Shown piece by piece: positions 11,930-23,189 of a DNA stretch of 64,000 nt (position 1 is the first letter of the stretch; each line of letters begins with the position of its first letter). A program made the position numbers and the translations under genes. The stretch comes from Epiperipatus broadwayi (taxonomy: Eukaryota; Onychophora; Udeonychophora; Euonychophora; Peripatidae). Location: assembly GCA_028023455.1 (NCBI GenBank), contig JAQFVV010006197.1:17173254-17237253 (forward strand), in the 5' to 3' direction. Below the pieces are notes generated by a model. It saw only the letters and a program-made list of their open reading frames with translations. It was not told the origin of the DNA and searched no databases.

Positions 11930-13376
11930 CTGTAGAGCTAGCTCAATTATTGTAAGGACCATTGGGACTGTGATTGTGGACAAAAGAAAGTATAAATGTA
12001 TGTTTAATCTATATTAATTGAAATAGTTTTATTAGGATAATTTACACATCACTTAAAATTCTAAGATATAATGAAATCCAGTAACACACTGTCATTCTTA
12101 GATTAGATAGATGGAGAAATAAAGACCTCAATACTTATTTTTTAAAACAATTTAATGAATTAACTAATAAATTAAGATATGATAATTCCAACTTTTATAT
12201 TTATAAGAAATAAGGTTTTCCACATTAACCAATATAAAAACTAAAAAAAGAGAAATGTTAACAATTTTATGGAAAGAAGTGAGGGTGGCCTTATCTTGTG
12301 TATGTCCAACATAGGAGAAATATGCAAAAAAATATCAGGCACAAATTTCTCATTAAATGAGTTACTTAAGTAAAACTATTTTTTCGATAAATATTTTTTG
12401 ATTATAAATTATAATTATTTAATTATAAATTATAATTATATAATTATAATTTTTTCAATAAATATTAAAATATAACAATAAATATTAATTTCAATTTGGA
12501 ACTGTCCAATTTTAGTTAAAGAATGGATGACAAACTTATTTCATTTTAATTTAGGTAAAAAATTTCCTTGCAACAGTGTTTCAATATTTAAAAAAGATTG
12601 AGAACCATTGATCTAACTCAATGTCACTCTAAATGTTACACATTACTCTTTTAAATATTTCTGTAGTATTACATAAATTTACTTTACAAATGCTACATTT
12701 TTAGCACAAATTAAACAATCTAATAAAAATATAAATGATTTGTAAATCATTATTCATTAAATTAGATATATATTTTTTAATGTTAAATATAGATATTAAA
12801 TTTAATAAAGTCCAAATACATCTATAAAATTCTTTATATAAATGCACAATATTTTCTTATGTTTTAAAAATAGTTCATCTCTTTTTATTAATATACCATA
12901 ATTTTATTTTAATTAATGGTTTACTCTTATGTTTCAAACATAAGGTTTAGACATGGAGAGATTTTCCAATTCAACTAATTAGGTTTCTTCAGTGGGCCAA
13001 AAACAAATAGGTCTCCAAATGCCATACACTTTTATTATATATTTACTGATGCACCTTACACAAATTTAGTTTATATGTACCATATTTTTAGAAAGTATGT
13101 ATTTACAACAAGCACTCTTCAATAATCACAAAATATTATTATTTTGAAATATAAGAGTGATCTGTTAATTATAAAAAAAATTATGGCATATATTTAGAAA
13201 GAGGAAAGAAACTTAAAAAACATAAAAGATATTAAGTATGCACTTATTATAAAATATGGATATTTTAAAATATTGTTACATTTAAAGTCTATATCTAAAG
13301 GTAAAAGAAATGTAGTAATTTCTAACCTAATAAATACTGATTAAAAATTCTTAAAATATTTATTGAAAAATAATGT
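11930..13376. other. AT-rich intergenic stretch
   Basis: No coding region is recognised. A short AT palindromic repeat (variants of AATTATAAATTATAATTA) lies at about 12400-12450. Confidence 0.4.
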
Positions 13377-13553
13377 TTGTGAATAAATGTTTTCCTAAAG
13401 ATTTGTGATGATGATATTTTAGTTGTATTTTTATAATGGACTATTTCCATCATCTAATATGATTATTGAATGTCTTTAGAAAAAATTAACTTTATTTAAA
13501 TATTCCAAATACATTCAACTGTCAGTAATAGCACTTCAACCAGATTAGTATAT

Positions 13554-13620
13554 GCACAATGTTTCAAGAGGTATTATTTTCACCTCTTCTTCAAGTGTTG
13601 CTAGCCTGACAAGTGACAGT
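13554..13620 (-). ncRNA. Degenerate hammerhead-like motif in left PLE arm
   Basis: On the minus strand a GTC is followed about 25 bases later by CTTGAAGA, a 6-bp stem (AGAGGT / ACCTCT) with a 9-base loop, then TGAAAC. This is the layout of a hammerhead core (CUGANGA, stem II, GAAA), with one extra base on each side of stem II. The other arm has CACCTGAAAAGAGG at the same place, keeping CTGA but losing GAAA. Hammerheads are known in Penelope-like element pseudo-LTRs. This copy is probably not catalytic. Confidence 0.45.
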
Positions 13621-13627
13621 ACTAGCA

Positions 13628-13705
13628 TGGGATTCGACCTGGATCCTTAGATTCTTGAGTATTGAATTTTAAGGTAATGCTGTAACCAACTGAGTCATCC
13701 TGCCA
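13628..13705 (-). repeat. tRNA-like segment in left PLE arm
   Basis: About 78 bases starting GGCAGGATGACTCAGTTGG (a D-arm/box-A-like start with TTGGTTACAGC) and ending with the box-B-like AGGTCGAATCCC on the minus strand. Its length fits a tRNA. The right arm holds a homologous unit at the equivalent position, so it belongs to the repeat and is not an independent tRNA gene. Confidence 0.5.
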
Positions 13706-13739
13706 AAGGCAACAGTAAGTTGAAATTTCATATACTTAT

Positions 13740-15800
13740 CTATGAGGTTCCTCCTGATTTCTCCATTTTTGCCTAAGAACAAAGTTGATTAGTGGTTTCC
13801 ATACATTATGTATAATCACAATAGGTTGGCTTATGGGATTATTTACCAATGTCATGTGAGCAGCTTTTTAAAAAAAAATTTTTGTATCTTTTCTTCTTTA
13901 TCCAATACTTTTGTATTTTCCAAATTGTCTCATACATGGTTTGCTACCTTCGACACATACATTTTCTCTCTTCTAATCATAAGTTTGTGTTCTTGAAAGC
14001 ACTTTTCAATGGGTTGGTGGGTCTTTCCAATATCCACATTCACATGATATTTAAGAGACACAGTTTTTTCTTTCCAGCATTTCAAGTTTAAGTTTTGTAG
14101 ATGTTAGAATTCGTCATAGTGTGGTATGGCTCTGGAAAGCTGTTCTGATATTATATTGATTACAGATTTTTTTTGTTTTTTATTTTTGGAATGTATAGGT
14201 TCTCTACAGTACCAATAATTGTTTTTTTTCTTTTTATGATTCTTTTTATTGTCTATTTAAAGTTTTATTAATAACAGCTCATAGATAACCATTTTTCGTT
14301 AGAGTTTGTTCTATATAGATCTTTTCTTTTTTGAAATCGCTAGTTTCTGAACAAATTTCTTTTGCTCTATTCCCTAGTGATAGTATAACTCCATGTTAAG
14401 TGTTTCTGGAGTGATTGGATGTATAGGCTAGGTATTTTTCTGTATGTGTGGGTGTTCAGTAAACTGTATTTTTGATTTTGCCATGAGGCAGACTTATCAC
14501 AAGAATAAAAATGCTAATTTTTGTTCTTGTTATGATTCTATTGTGAATTTAATTGAAGGTATATGTTGATGATATGTTTCCAGAAAGTTTGTAGCAGTGC
14601 TTCACCATGTGGCCATACAACAAAAGGATTATACACATAATGAAGCCAAACTTTAGGTGGATATGGAGTAGTTTTTATGCCTTGGGTTTTTAAGTTCTTC
14701 CATGTGAATATTGCTGATCAGGAATGACAATGGTGAGCCCATAGCCATTCCTTGATTTTGTTGGAATAATTTTGTGTTATATTGAAAGCATGTTGCTTTT
14801 ATGCAGAATGTTAATAGTTCCAATATTCTATTAATAGGAAGAGCTGTTCTGGTTTATAAGCTATTATCACCATTTATTTTTTCCTTATAATAGACAATGC
14901 TTCTTCACATGATACATTCATGAATAAACTTTCCACATCAAAGATTACCAGTAAGCCAGTTCTTTCAAATTTCATATTCTTGATTAATTCTACAAAGTGG
15001 CTAGATAAAGGACTGAGTCATGTATGCCAAAGACTTAGAACTTTGAGAAGTAAACTTGATAAATTTTGGCAAGATCAATTTCTAGGACTAACAATAGGGC
15101 TTAATGGAACATGATCCCTATGGATTTTAGGCAGACCATAAAAATGAGTAATTTTGTTGAAATATGATGTTATTTTTCTTTTTCAAAATCAGTGAAGTAT
15201 CTGTAATGCTTTCTGAATAATGCTTATAACTTTATTTCTGTACTCAGTATTGGATTTTTTGCCACTTTTCTATTTTAACCTGCTGTGAGAAGTTCTAGTA
15301 TTTTGTTATCATAATCAGCTATATCCATCACAACAGTTGCATTTCCTTTCAGCAGGGAGAATAATTATGCATTTGTCTACTTGGAGAGATTTCATTGCTT
15401 TCCTCTCACTATAGGATATGTTTGACTTCAATTTTTGTTGCTTGTCAAGTATTCTTTTTATCCTCCAGCATAATTCTGCTGCTTCTTCTAAAGGCAATAT
15501 TTGACTGGCTTCCTTAGTGGCTGCCATTATATCTAATAAAGGGATATTAGATGGTGTTATGGCAAAGTTTAACTCTGAAGAACAGAAATTTCAGTATCTG
15601 TTAGATGTTTAAAACTGAGATTTTTAACAGATGAAGTTGATGCACTGCTTGGTACATTATGATTTTTGATATGCCCATGTAGGTTAGCAAGTTTCTTCTT
15701 TTGGCATTCTTTTATTTTTCCATGTAATGTAGAATATGAATTTTTTACTGCTTGAGAAACTCTCATAAAGACATCATTAAGTTTATTTTTTAGAAAACTG
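13740..15800 (-). pseudogene. PLE reverse transcriptase plus GIY-YIG endonuclease remnant
   Basis: Reading the minus strand from 15800 down: VKNLSFKHLTDTEISVLQS and ILPAERKCNCCDGYS match the N-terminal part of Penelope-type proteins. FYGLPKIHRDHVPLSPIVS (about 15140-15080) is the RT finger motif. LLVIFDVESLFMNV (about 14960-14915) holds the catalytic Asp of motif A. QGMAMGSPLS (about 14760-14730) is motif B. The YVDD-type box is replaced by YVYNPFVVWPHG (about 14640-14600), losing the catalytic pair. A GIY-YIG-like piece, VDIGKTHQPIEKCFQEHK, lies at about 14040-13985. The order RT then GIY-YIG is diagnostic for Penelope/Poseidon-type elements. Stops occur throughout. Confidence 0.8.
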
Positions 15801-15976
15801 AATACTTAGAGTTTTCTTGAAGGTTTGTGATGATGGTGTTTTCATTATATTTTTATTTTGGACTATTTCCATCATCTAATATGAGTAGTGAGTATCTTTA
15901 GAAAAATTTAACCTTTGGGGAAATCAGAAGGAACCTCATAGATAAGTATATGAAATTTCTACTGACTGTTGTCTAT

Positions 15977-16052
15977 GGTAGGTTGTTTCAGTTGGTTAGA
16001 GCATTACTTTAAAATTCAGTAAAGAATATAAGGGTCCACGTTCAGAATCCCA
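15977..16052 (+). repeat. tRNA-like segment in right PLE arm
   Basis: GGTAGGTTGTTTCAGTTGG, then TTAGAGCATTAC and CACGTTCAGAATCCC: a tRNA-like unit homologous to 13628-13705 but in the opposite orientation. It lies directly upstream of the hammerhead-like segment. Box B carries a one-base insertion relative to the consensus. Confidence 0.5.
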
Positions 16053-16058
16053 TGCTAG

Positions 16059-16125
16059 TACTGTCACTGGTCAGGAGGTCAGCAGCACCTGAAAAGAGGG
16101 GAAATACCTCTCAAAATGTTGTGCA
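16059..16125 (+). ncRNA. Degenerate hammerhead-like motif in right PLE arm
   Basis: CTGTC, about 22 bases, CACCTGAAAAGAGG, GGAAATA, CCTCTC, then AAAATGTTGTGC. It is homologous to the left-arm motif. The stem II halves pair (AGAGG / CCTCT), but the GAAA box is altered to CAAAA, so catalysis is unlikely. Confidence 0.4.
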
Positions 16126-16439
16126 TATGCTAACCTGTTTGATGTGCTATTAGTAACAGTTGAATGTATTTGGAATATTTAAATAGATGTTAAATTTTTC
16201 TAAAGACATTCAATACTCATATTTGTGAATAAACATTTGGTAAAAATTATGGCATTTATAGAGCAAATTTGTAAAATACACCATTAAATTTGAATTTAAC
16301 TGCAGTTGAAGAGAGTTATGTAATTAACCAAAAGTACTTCTGCAGATTTAAGGATTATAGAACAATTAATTTATTTATTATTTTTATTGTTATTACAATT
16401 TTTTTTTTTAATTAACAAACATTTTCTTTGTATTACAAC

Positions 16440-16975
16440 TTAAAAGCAGATACCAAATGCAAATAATTCAAGTTTATGCCCCAACAAGTTCTCATAGTGA
16501 TGAAGTAGTAGATTTTTATATGGATGTACAAAAGGCTTTTGATCAGAATAAACAACATTTTAAAATTGTTATGAGAGACTTTAATGCTAGAATTGGTAAA
16601 CAAATGAAAGACAAAAATGCTGTAGGTAATTTTGGTTATGGTAATAGAAATGAGAGAGGACATAGACTTGTGGAGTTTGCAGAAAAAGAAAAACTTTTAT
16701 ATTATGAATTTTTTTTTGAGAAAAATGTTAAAAGGAAATGGACATGGAAGCATCCAAATGAAGGTACAGCAGAATTGGATTACATTTTGACTAACAGAAA
16801 ATACATATTTCAAGATTGTAATGTTCTTAATAAATTTAACACGGGAAGTGATTATCGATTAGTAAGATGTAAGATACATGTTAATGCAAAACTAGAGAGA
16901 CAAATATTATTAAGAAAAACAATATTTACAGTTGATATTCTAATCTTCAGAAACATTCTAATGAATTTAAATTAG
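16440..16975 (+). pseudogene. RTE AP-endonuclease domain, N-truncated
   Basis: The frame begins with MQIIQVYAPTSSHSDEVVDF, inside the EEP (exonuclease/endonuclease/phosphatase) fold. It continues with the catalytic-type FNARIGK at about 16578-16600, then ELDYILTNRK and NKFNTGSDYRLVRCKI near 16770-16880. The GSD(Y/H)RLV box is the C-terminal His-containing motif; here the usual His is Tyr. The VMRDFNAR segment has Arg before Asp where GD is typical. The N-terminal metal-binding part is lost, so cleavage activity is not expected. Confidence 0.8.
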
Positions 16976-17150
16976 AACTTACAAATCGGTTTCAAATATT
17001 AGTAGATTTTGAACATGATTCAGATTTGAATGAAATTAATAGGAAAATAACTGATACTTTTAAAAACTGCAACAAAGATAGCTGGTAGAAAAAAGCATCA
17101 ATTGACCAATAAAATTTCTACTGAGACTAGAGAATTAATGAAGAAGGAAT

Positions 17151-19058
17151 ATGAAGATATACAAAAATGATGCATTAAGACGGATTGAATATCTCAAATT
17201 TTGTAAAATGGTGCGGAAAAGAGTTGAAAATGATATAAGAAAGTATAATTGTGAACTAGCAAGGAAAGCTGTAGAAGAGAATAAAAGTTTAAAGAGTGTA
17301 AAACAACATTTTGGTATTGGTAGGAAATTTATATCTGCAATAAGAAAAAAAGATGGCATTATTACTATAAAGAGAGATAACATCATGAAATGTGTAGAAG
17401 ACTTCTATCAAGAATTATATAGTAATAAAGAACAAGTATCTCCTATACCTATTATATTTTCTGAATTGCCCAGAATTTTGAATGAGGAAGTGAGACATGC
17501 AATTAAATTTATGAAGAAAGGGAAGACTCCAGGTAATGATGGAATTATAATTGATATATTAAAAGAAGCAGGTGAAGAAATAGAATTTTTTTTAACAAAG
17601 TTATATCCCAAAGGCCTAAATAATAAAGATGTACCAGAATTTTGAATGAGGAAGTGAGACATGCAATTAAATTTATGAAGAAAGGGAAGACTCCAGGTAA
17701 TGATGGAATTATAATTGATATATTAAAAGAAGCAGGTGAAGAAATAGATTTTTTTTTAACAAAGTTATATTCCAAATGTCTAAATGATAAAGATGTACCA
17801 GATGGTTGGAAGAATGCAGTATTAATATTAATATTTAAAAAAGGTGATAAAGAAGATATTAGAAATTACAGACCTATCAGTCTTTTATCAGTTTTATACA
17901 AAATTTTTACTAAGATAATTACAACTCGTCTACAGAGAACACTGGACTTCCACTAACCAAGAGAACAAGCTGGATTTAAAAGTGGTTTTAGTGCAGTAGA
18001 TCATATCCAGGTATTGAGAGATGTTATAGAAAGGACAAATGAATATGAGTTGCCATTATGCTTAGGATTTGTAGATTATGAAAAGGCATTTGAATCTATA
18101 AACATTTCTTCAGTGATTAAAGCATTGGATCATCAAGGTATAGATCCAAGATATTGTCATATTTTAAAGAATATTTTTATAAAAATGCAACAACAATTAG
18201 ATTACATAATGATAGTAGGAAAGTCAACATTGAGAAGGGTGTAAGACAGGGTGACTCCATGTCTTCAAAACTTTTTACAGCAGTGTTGCAGAGGTATTTT
18301 ATGGATTAAAATGGGAAGCTAAAGGAGTAACAGTAAATGGAGATTATTTAAGTCATTTATATTTTGCATATGATGTAGTTGTTTTTGCAAATAATGCTTT
18401 AGAGTTACAGGAAATGTTGCAGGAGTTATCAGATGAAAGTAGGGAAGTAGGACTAAAGATAAATGTTAAAAAGACTAAAGTAATGTTTAATAGATTTTCT
18501 CAAAATATGAAAATAAAGATTGATTATGATGAATTAGAAGAAGTTAACAGTTACAAATACCTTGGTCAGATTATTAATACAGATGGAAACATAATGGATG
18601 AAATTAATCACAGAATTAAACTTGGTTGGAGTGCTTTTGGTAGAAATAACTTGATACTAAAAGGAAATATGCCTATGTGTTTGAAAAGGAAGGTTTTTAA
18701 TAAATGTGTTTTGCCAGTTCTTACTTATGGATCTGAGACTTGGACACTTAATAGAAGAGCAATGCAGAGACTTCAAACCACTCAAAGAAATATGGAGAGA
18801 TGCATGTTGGGAATAAGAAGAAGAGATCGAAAACGCAATGTACGGGTAAGAGAACAAACAGGTGATACTGATCTCATTGAAAAAATTAAAAGACTGAAGT
18901 GGAGTTGGGCTGGACATATTGCTAGAAGAGATGATAATAGATGGACAATTGAAATTTTAAATTGGATTCCAAGAGATTGTAAAAGACCCAGAAAGAGACC
19001 ACATATAAGATGGATGGATGAAATAAGAAAGTGTGCAGGGGTGATGTGGAGAAGCTAA
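17151..19058 (+). pseudogene. RTE reverse transcriptase, frameshifted
   Basis: Pieces in order: KGKTPGNDGIIIDILKEAG (RT entry), then the same piece again owing to a 164-bp duplication, NYRPISLLSVLYKIFTKII (about 17860-17920), LGFVDYEKAFESI (motif A, about 18060-18100), an altered active-site box YFAYDVVVFANN (about 18360-18395, where ADD has become AYD), and the C-terminal GSETWTLNRRAMQRLQTTQR and WAGHIARRDDNRW characteristic of RTE. Frame changes occur at the duplication, after about 17956 and near 18244. The mutated catalytic Asp makes it inactive. Confidence 0.85.
17473..17800 (+). repeat. 164-bp tandem duplication inside the RTE RT
   Basis: Two adjacent units (about 17473-17636 and 17637-17800) have period 164 and are nearly identical. 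Each encodes the segment from NEEVRHAIKFMKKGK to the following ILKEAGEE block. Because 164 is not a multiple of three, the duplication itself shifts the frame. Confidence 0.9.
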
Positions 19059-19117
19059 AGATCGGAAAAGATGGGTTGAACTTGGAGAGACCTTCATCCT
19101 GCAGTGGATTGATAATG

Positions 19118-19124
19118 GTTGATG

Positions 19125-19162
<38 letters not shown>

Positions 19163-19166
19163 ATAC
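19118..19166. repeat. (AT)n-(GT)n microsatellite
   Basis: A compound dinucleotide run at the 3' end of the RTE element, probably its tail expanded by slippage. Confidence 0.9.
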
Positions 19167-19309
19167 ACATGCCAATTTTAATATATCTGTGCTATTATAT
19201 CTGATTCTACATATTAGAGTTTTTATTTCGTATACGGTAATAAAAAAATTTATATGAATATATTATGTATTTTTATACAACTAAATATATTATGTTATAT
19301 GATTCAATG

Positions 19310-19960
19310 GATTTTTTCAAAAGAAGAAAATAAAAATTGATAATCATGAATTAGAAAAAGTTAACCACAAATACCTTGGTCATATTATTACTATAGATGG
19401 AAACATAATGGATAAATTTAATCATAGAATTAAACTTGGTTTGAGTGCTTTTGGTAGAAATAACTATGTCTATGTGTTTGAAAAGAAATATTTTTAATAT
19501 TTGTGTTTTACCAGTTCTTACATAGGAATCTGAAACATGGACACTTAACAGAAGAGCAAAAATTCAGATCACTCAACAAAGTATAGAGAGATGTTTTTAG
19601 AAATAAAAAGGGATTAAAAATGAAATACATGGGCGAGAAAAAGCAGATGTTACTGACATTATTGGTAGAATTATGAAACTGAAATGGAGTTGGGCTGAAC
19701 ATATTTAGAAAAGATGATAATAGGTGGACAATTAATATCTTAAATGGGAGTCCAAGGGATTGTAAAAGATCTAGAAAAGGACCACATGTAAGATGGATGG
19801 ATGAAATAAGCAGTGTGCTAGTATAATGTATAGAAGAGAGGCTAGAGATCAGAGAAAGTGGATTGAACTTAGGAAGACCTTCATATTGAAATGGAATGAT
19901 AATGATTGAAAATGATGAAGATATATTAACTGACTATATATATATATATTATAACTCATG
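19310..19960 (+). mobile_element. Second, 5'-truncated RTE copy (3' end only)
   Basis: It repeats the last roughly 600 bases of the element at 16440-19166. Shared landmarks are GGAAACATAATGGAT, TTTTGGTAGAAATAAC, CAGTTCTTAC and AAGATGGATGGATGAAATAAG. It also ends in an AT-repeat tail (about 19936-19950). It is more eroded than its neighbour, with stops in all frames. Confidence 0.8.
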
Positions 19961-21120
19961 AAAGGTTTACAATACGATATAAATTTAAAACTAATAGTAG
20001 TACAAAGACATTAAGGGGTTTAAGTTAGAAAAAAAAAACACTTAAAAAATAAAAATTTCATATTATGACATCACAAAAGATTGAACAAAATGTAAATACA
20101 AGAAGTAAATACCCATTTATTACATGTGATGGTATGAGTCCTCAAAAAAATATGTGTAAAGCCAAATTCTGAGTAATGGATAGTTTCCATGCTTATTTAT
20201 TTTATTATTTAGAGTATTTTGATTTTGTAAAACGAAATGAAGAGGTTTGTGTGACTTTCATAACTATTCAAGGCTAGAAATTAAAATAATTTTTATATTT
20301 AATATTTGTAATCATTACAAACCACTTAAATTTATCTTTTATTACAGTGGATTTGGGAAAGTTGGAGAGTTTTCATAAATATATTATCGTCTTCACTTGA
20401 AGTCATAAGTTTATTAGAACCGTTTACTCAGTAAAAAATATAAATTTCCAAAAATATATATTTAAAAGCATTTATCTGAAAAAAATAATTTATAGACAAA
20501 ATTTATTTTACTGATCTCCATTTACAATTTGAAAAATGACATATTATCCATGGAAATTACAAGTAATTAAAGATTTAGAAAATAAGATGAAATGCTCAGA
20601 GGTGTTTTTGAAAAATATCTTACATAGCAGATTAACTTCTATGCTATGGAAAATATGTTTTTTAATCATCAGATAGTTTGCAACATAGAAAGATTATAAA
20701 AGGCATTTCAAAAAGGATATTTTAGCAGATTTCAGAATTTCACTTTACTCCCTCAAGCCAAAACTTAAGCATAAGTCATCTAATATTTATTTTGAATAAT
20801 GAAGACCAAGTAAAAAAATATCAGCAATGTTCAATGACTAGTTCTAACACTAACCCTGACTTCATTAATAGGAGAAAAAATCTTTTAGTCTACAGAAGTA
20901 AGAAAGAAAGTTACTAATGAGAATATACTTTTTTTCTTCTCAAAAGTAACCCTTATTAGTTAAAAGATTACATAAAATTTCGAGTATACTTACCCGTTGA
21001 GGATTACAAAGTGTTTAATGTCACATGGTAAAACAATTATTGACAAGGTTTATATAAAGTGCATATGTTCGATAAAAATTATGTCCATAAAAGGATTACT
21101 ATAATTTTGATTAATGTGTA
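19961..21120. other. AT-rich intergenic stretch
   Basis: I see no gene, RNA or bounded repeat here. Confidence 0.4.
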
Positions 21121-21229
21121 CCTGGATAATACACTCTTGACCTGCAGCCAAGCCATGTCAAGACTATTATAGGTACCTCTTTCTCCCAATTAACAGTCCA
21201 AATGTGCAGGAACCACATTCGGTCTACTG

Positions 21230-21810
21230 CCCAAAATTGGAAAGCCAACTAGGGAAAAACTAACAAGTAACAAACACAGATCTGCACTGCCCAACCTATC
21301 AAGGGCACAGCAGCCAACCAGAGTAAGAATGGCGCTGAGACTTTGACCAGGTACCCTCCTGGCAGGTTTTCCAGGTAGCAGCAATAAATTGTCAACAGCC
21401 TGCACTAATAAACCAGGCCCCTAACGACTGCCACCACCCCTGAGGAAGAAAATAGGAGCGCAGACCCATGCCTGCAAAATTATTGCAGCAACAACTCCAT
21501 CAAAGCTACAAAATATGTCATGACCCAAAGCAGACCAACCACCTTACAAATGCTCAAATTTTAAAGTTAACTAAGGAAACAAAAATAATAATGAGCTCAA
21601 ATCAACACTGTCCTAATAAACAATCCATCAAGGCAGTGCAGCAGCCTCTCAGGACAACGTTCAATGGAGGACAGCAACCCTCACCCAGGCTTGACAGTGA
21701 TGGCTGACCACCCCCACAAATGAACCAAGCCTCTCATGACCATCCCCACCACACGAGGAAAAGAAGAGGGGTGCAGACCCATGCCCACCAATGCAACAGT
21801 GGATTCATTG
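21230..21810. repeat. GC-richer tandem repeat, two diverged units
   Basis: Two units of roughly 270-300 bases (about 21230-21490 and 21545-21810) share landmarks: CTAACAAGTAACAAA versus CTAAGGAAACAAAAA, a CAGCAGCC segment, and the 3' block GAGGAA...AGG(A/G)G(C/T)GCAGACCCATGCC. GC content is well above the surroundings. No coding signature is convincing. It may be a fragment of a satellite or of a transposon UTR. Confidence 0.55.
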
Positions 21811-22974
21811 TAATCTGTAATCAAGCCAGATTTACTTGCACATCATGAGTACACACCATTTGTCCATATCACATTGCACACTGAGGTCAATAGAGCTAAA
21901 AGTCTGTAATCATTACCAACCTCCTGTGTCTGCAAATCTTCACAATATCTGTTCAACCCATCCAACTATAAAGACCTTCAGGGTTTACTATGATTCTTAT
22001 TTGTTGATATTAATTGGATTCTGCTTCTTTGGATTAAATTCTGGGTCTTGGTTAGTAGGCGAGGATTCAGTTGTGTAATCTGAAAGTTTGTTGTTAAACT
22101 TTGGAATAATCTCAATAATTGTTGAATTAAAAGAGGATGAATCATTTGTGGCTTCAATGTCTCTGTTTAGGTCTAAAATATCATTTGGACTTTTACATAA
22201 ATTTCCATTAATGATAATCAGCAGTGGATTCAATTGTTAAGATGACAAAAACAACTAAGCAAATGTAATGCTATGACAAATGTGATTAGTTATAATTAAC
22301 AATTTTTTGATTTTTTTTTTTTTTACATATGCCCTTTACATTTCTGCTTTCAAAAAAGTACAAATGATATCCCAAAGACAAATTATTAAGAAATGAAGAA
22401 AAAGTTTAAAACTTCATTATCCAGTGAATTACAATAAAACATTTGGCAAAAAAAAAAAACATTAGTTGTCTCTTAACAAAAATTTCAATTTTAGTAACAA
22501 TATTCATTTAAGATGATTGCTATTGAAATGTTTGCTATAGTTTTTGAATCTATGACTATGTGCATAATATTAAACTACCTTTTTCTCAACTGAAAAAAAT
22601 ACAATAAATTAATTCTTAATGTGATAAGATGGACAAATGAAACTTTCTGTATCTCAACCTGAAAATATTGTGCAATTGTATGAGAAATTAATAGTCTTCA
22701 CATGGAAATCATAATTCATCTTGATGAATTTCTGGTTAGTGATTGCAAATTATAAAATTACACAGTAAATTATTCATGGAAACTCCAAAAATATTATAGG
22801 AAATATCCAAGTCAGGACTATGAAGGTGAAGATTATAGAATCTTAAAACAAAAAATGACTACACAGTATTGGCAACCTGGAATATCTCAAATGCCAGGTA
22901 AAACCCCTACAGAGCAATCTTTTCTTCACTTAGAAAGTATGATAAAATTACTTCACTTTAATGCTGGCTTTGGG
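21811..22974. other. Non-coding stretch, unassigned
   Basis: No gene is recognised. The first 270 bases are less AT-rich than the rest and may belong to the preceding repeat. Confidence 0.35.
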
Positions 22975-23000
22975 TTGGTATTTTTAGACCTAGTGTCTGA

Positions 23001-23065
23001 ACCTACCCTGGCACCTCTCTGAGGAGTGCCAATGCACGAAACCATGGTCAGGTGTTTGGAGAGTT
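23001..23065 (+). ncRNA. Hammerhead ribozyme motif (type I layout, minimal stem III)
   Basis: The conserved core is complete. CTGAGGA (23019-23025) fits CUGANGA. Stem II is GTGC (23026-23029) paired with GCAC (23034-23037) around the loop CAAT. GAAA follows at 23038-23041. A two-base-pair stem III (CC with GG, loop AT) then leads to GTC (23047-23049), after which cleavage would occur. For stem I, TCT before the core can pair with AGG after the cleavage site, and CACCT at 23012-23016 is fully complementary to AGGTG at 23050-23054. Very short stem III helices are known from hammerheads in Penelope-like elements and retrozymes, which may act as dimers. Activity is inferred from the sequence only. 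Confidence 0.65.
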
Positions 23066-23189
23066 CCTGACAGAGATATTTTAAATGCTTTCTCTGGCTA
23101 AGCCTTTATTATAAAGCTTGTTGAGAAATTGGCAACCCTCACTGTTTATAACTTACAAGCTTAAGAGAATAGGTTCATGTGATCTATGA

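Larger units (their letters stand above)
13377..16222 (-). mobile_element. Penelope-like retroelement (PLE) with inverted pseudo-LTR arms
   Basis: A decayed Penelope-like element read on the minus strand. The central region carries PLE-type RT motifs and a GIY-YIG-like segment. It is flanked by two related repeats: about 13465-13760 is inverted relative to about 15910-16222. In addition, about 13393-13490 and 15815-15910 are direct repeats of each other. Mixed direct and inverted pseudo-LTRs are typical of this class. Both arms contain a tRNA-like segment and a hammerhead-like motif, described separately. The RT active site is mutated and there are many stops, so it is inactive. Confidence 0.8.
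16440..19166 (+). mobile_element. RTE-type LINE, 5'-truncated, with microsatellite tail
   Basis: A non-LTR retrotransposon running from inside the AP-endonuclease domain to the 3' end. The endonuclease, RT and RTE-type C-terminus are readable across several frames. It ends in an (AT)n then (GT)n tract at about 19118-19166, as expected for RTE elements, which lack poly-A tails. A 164-bp tandem duplication inside the RT and several frameshifts inactivate it. A second, shorter copy of its 3' part follows at 19310-19935. Confidence 0.85.

Noticed and set aside
18657-19175. Minus-strand open frames over the RTE C-terminus
   Set aside because: They are antisense shadows of the RTE frame and the microsatellite.
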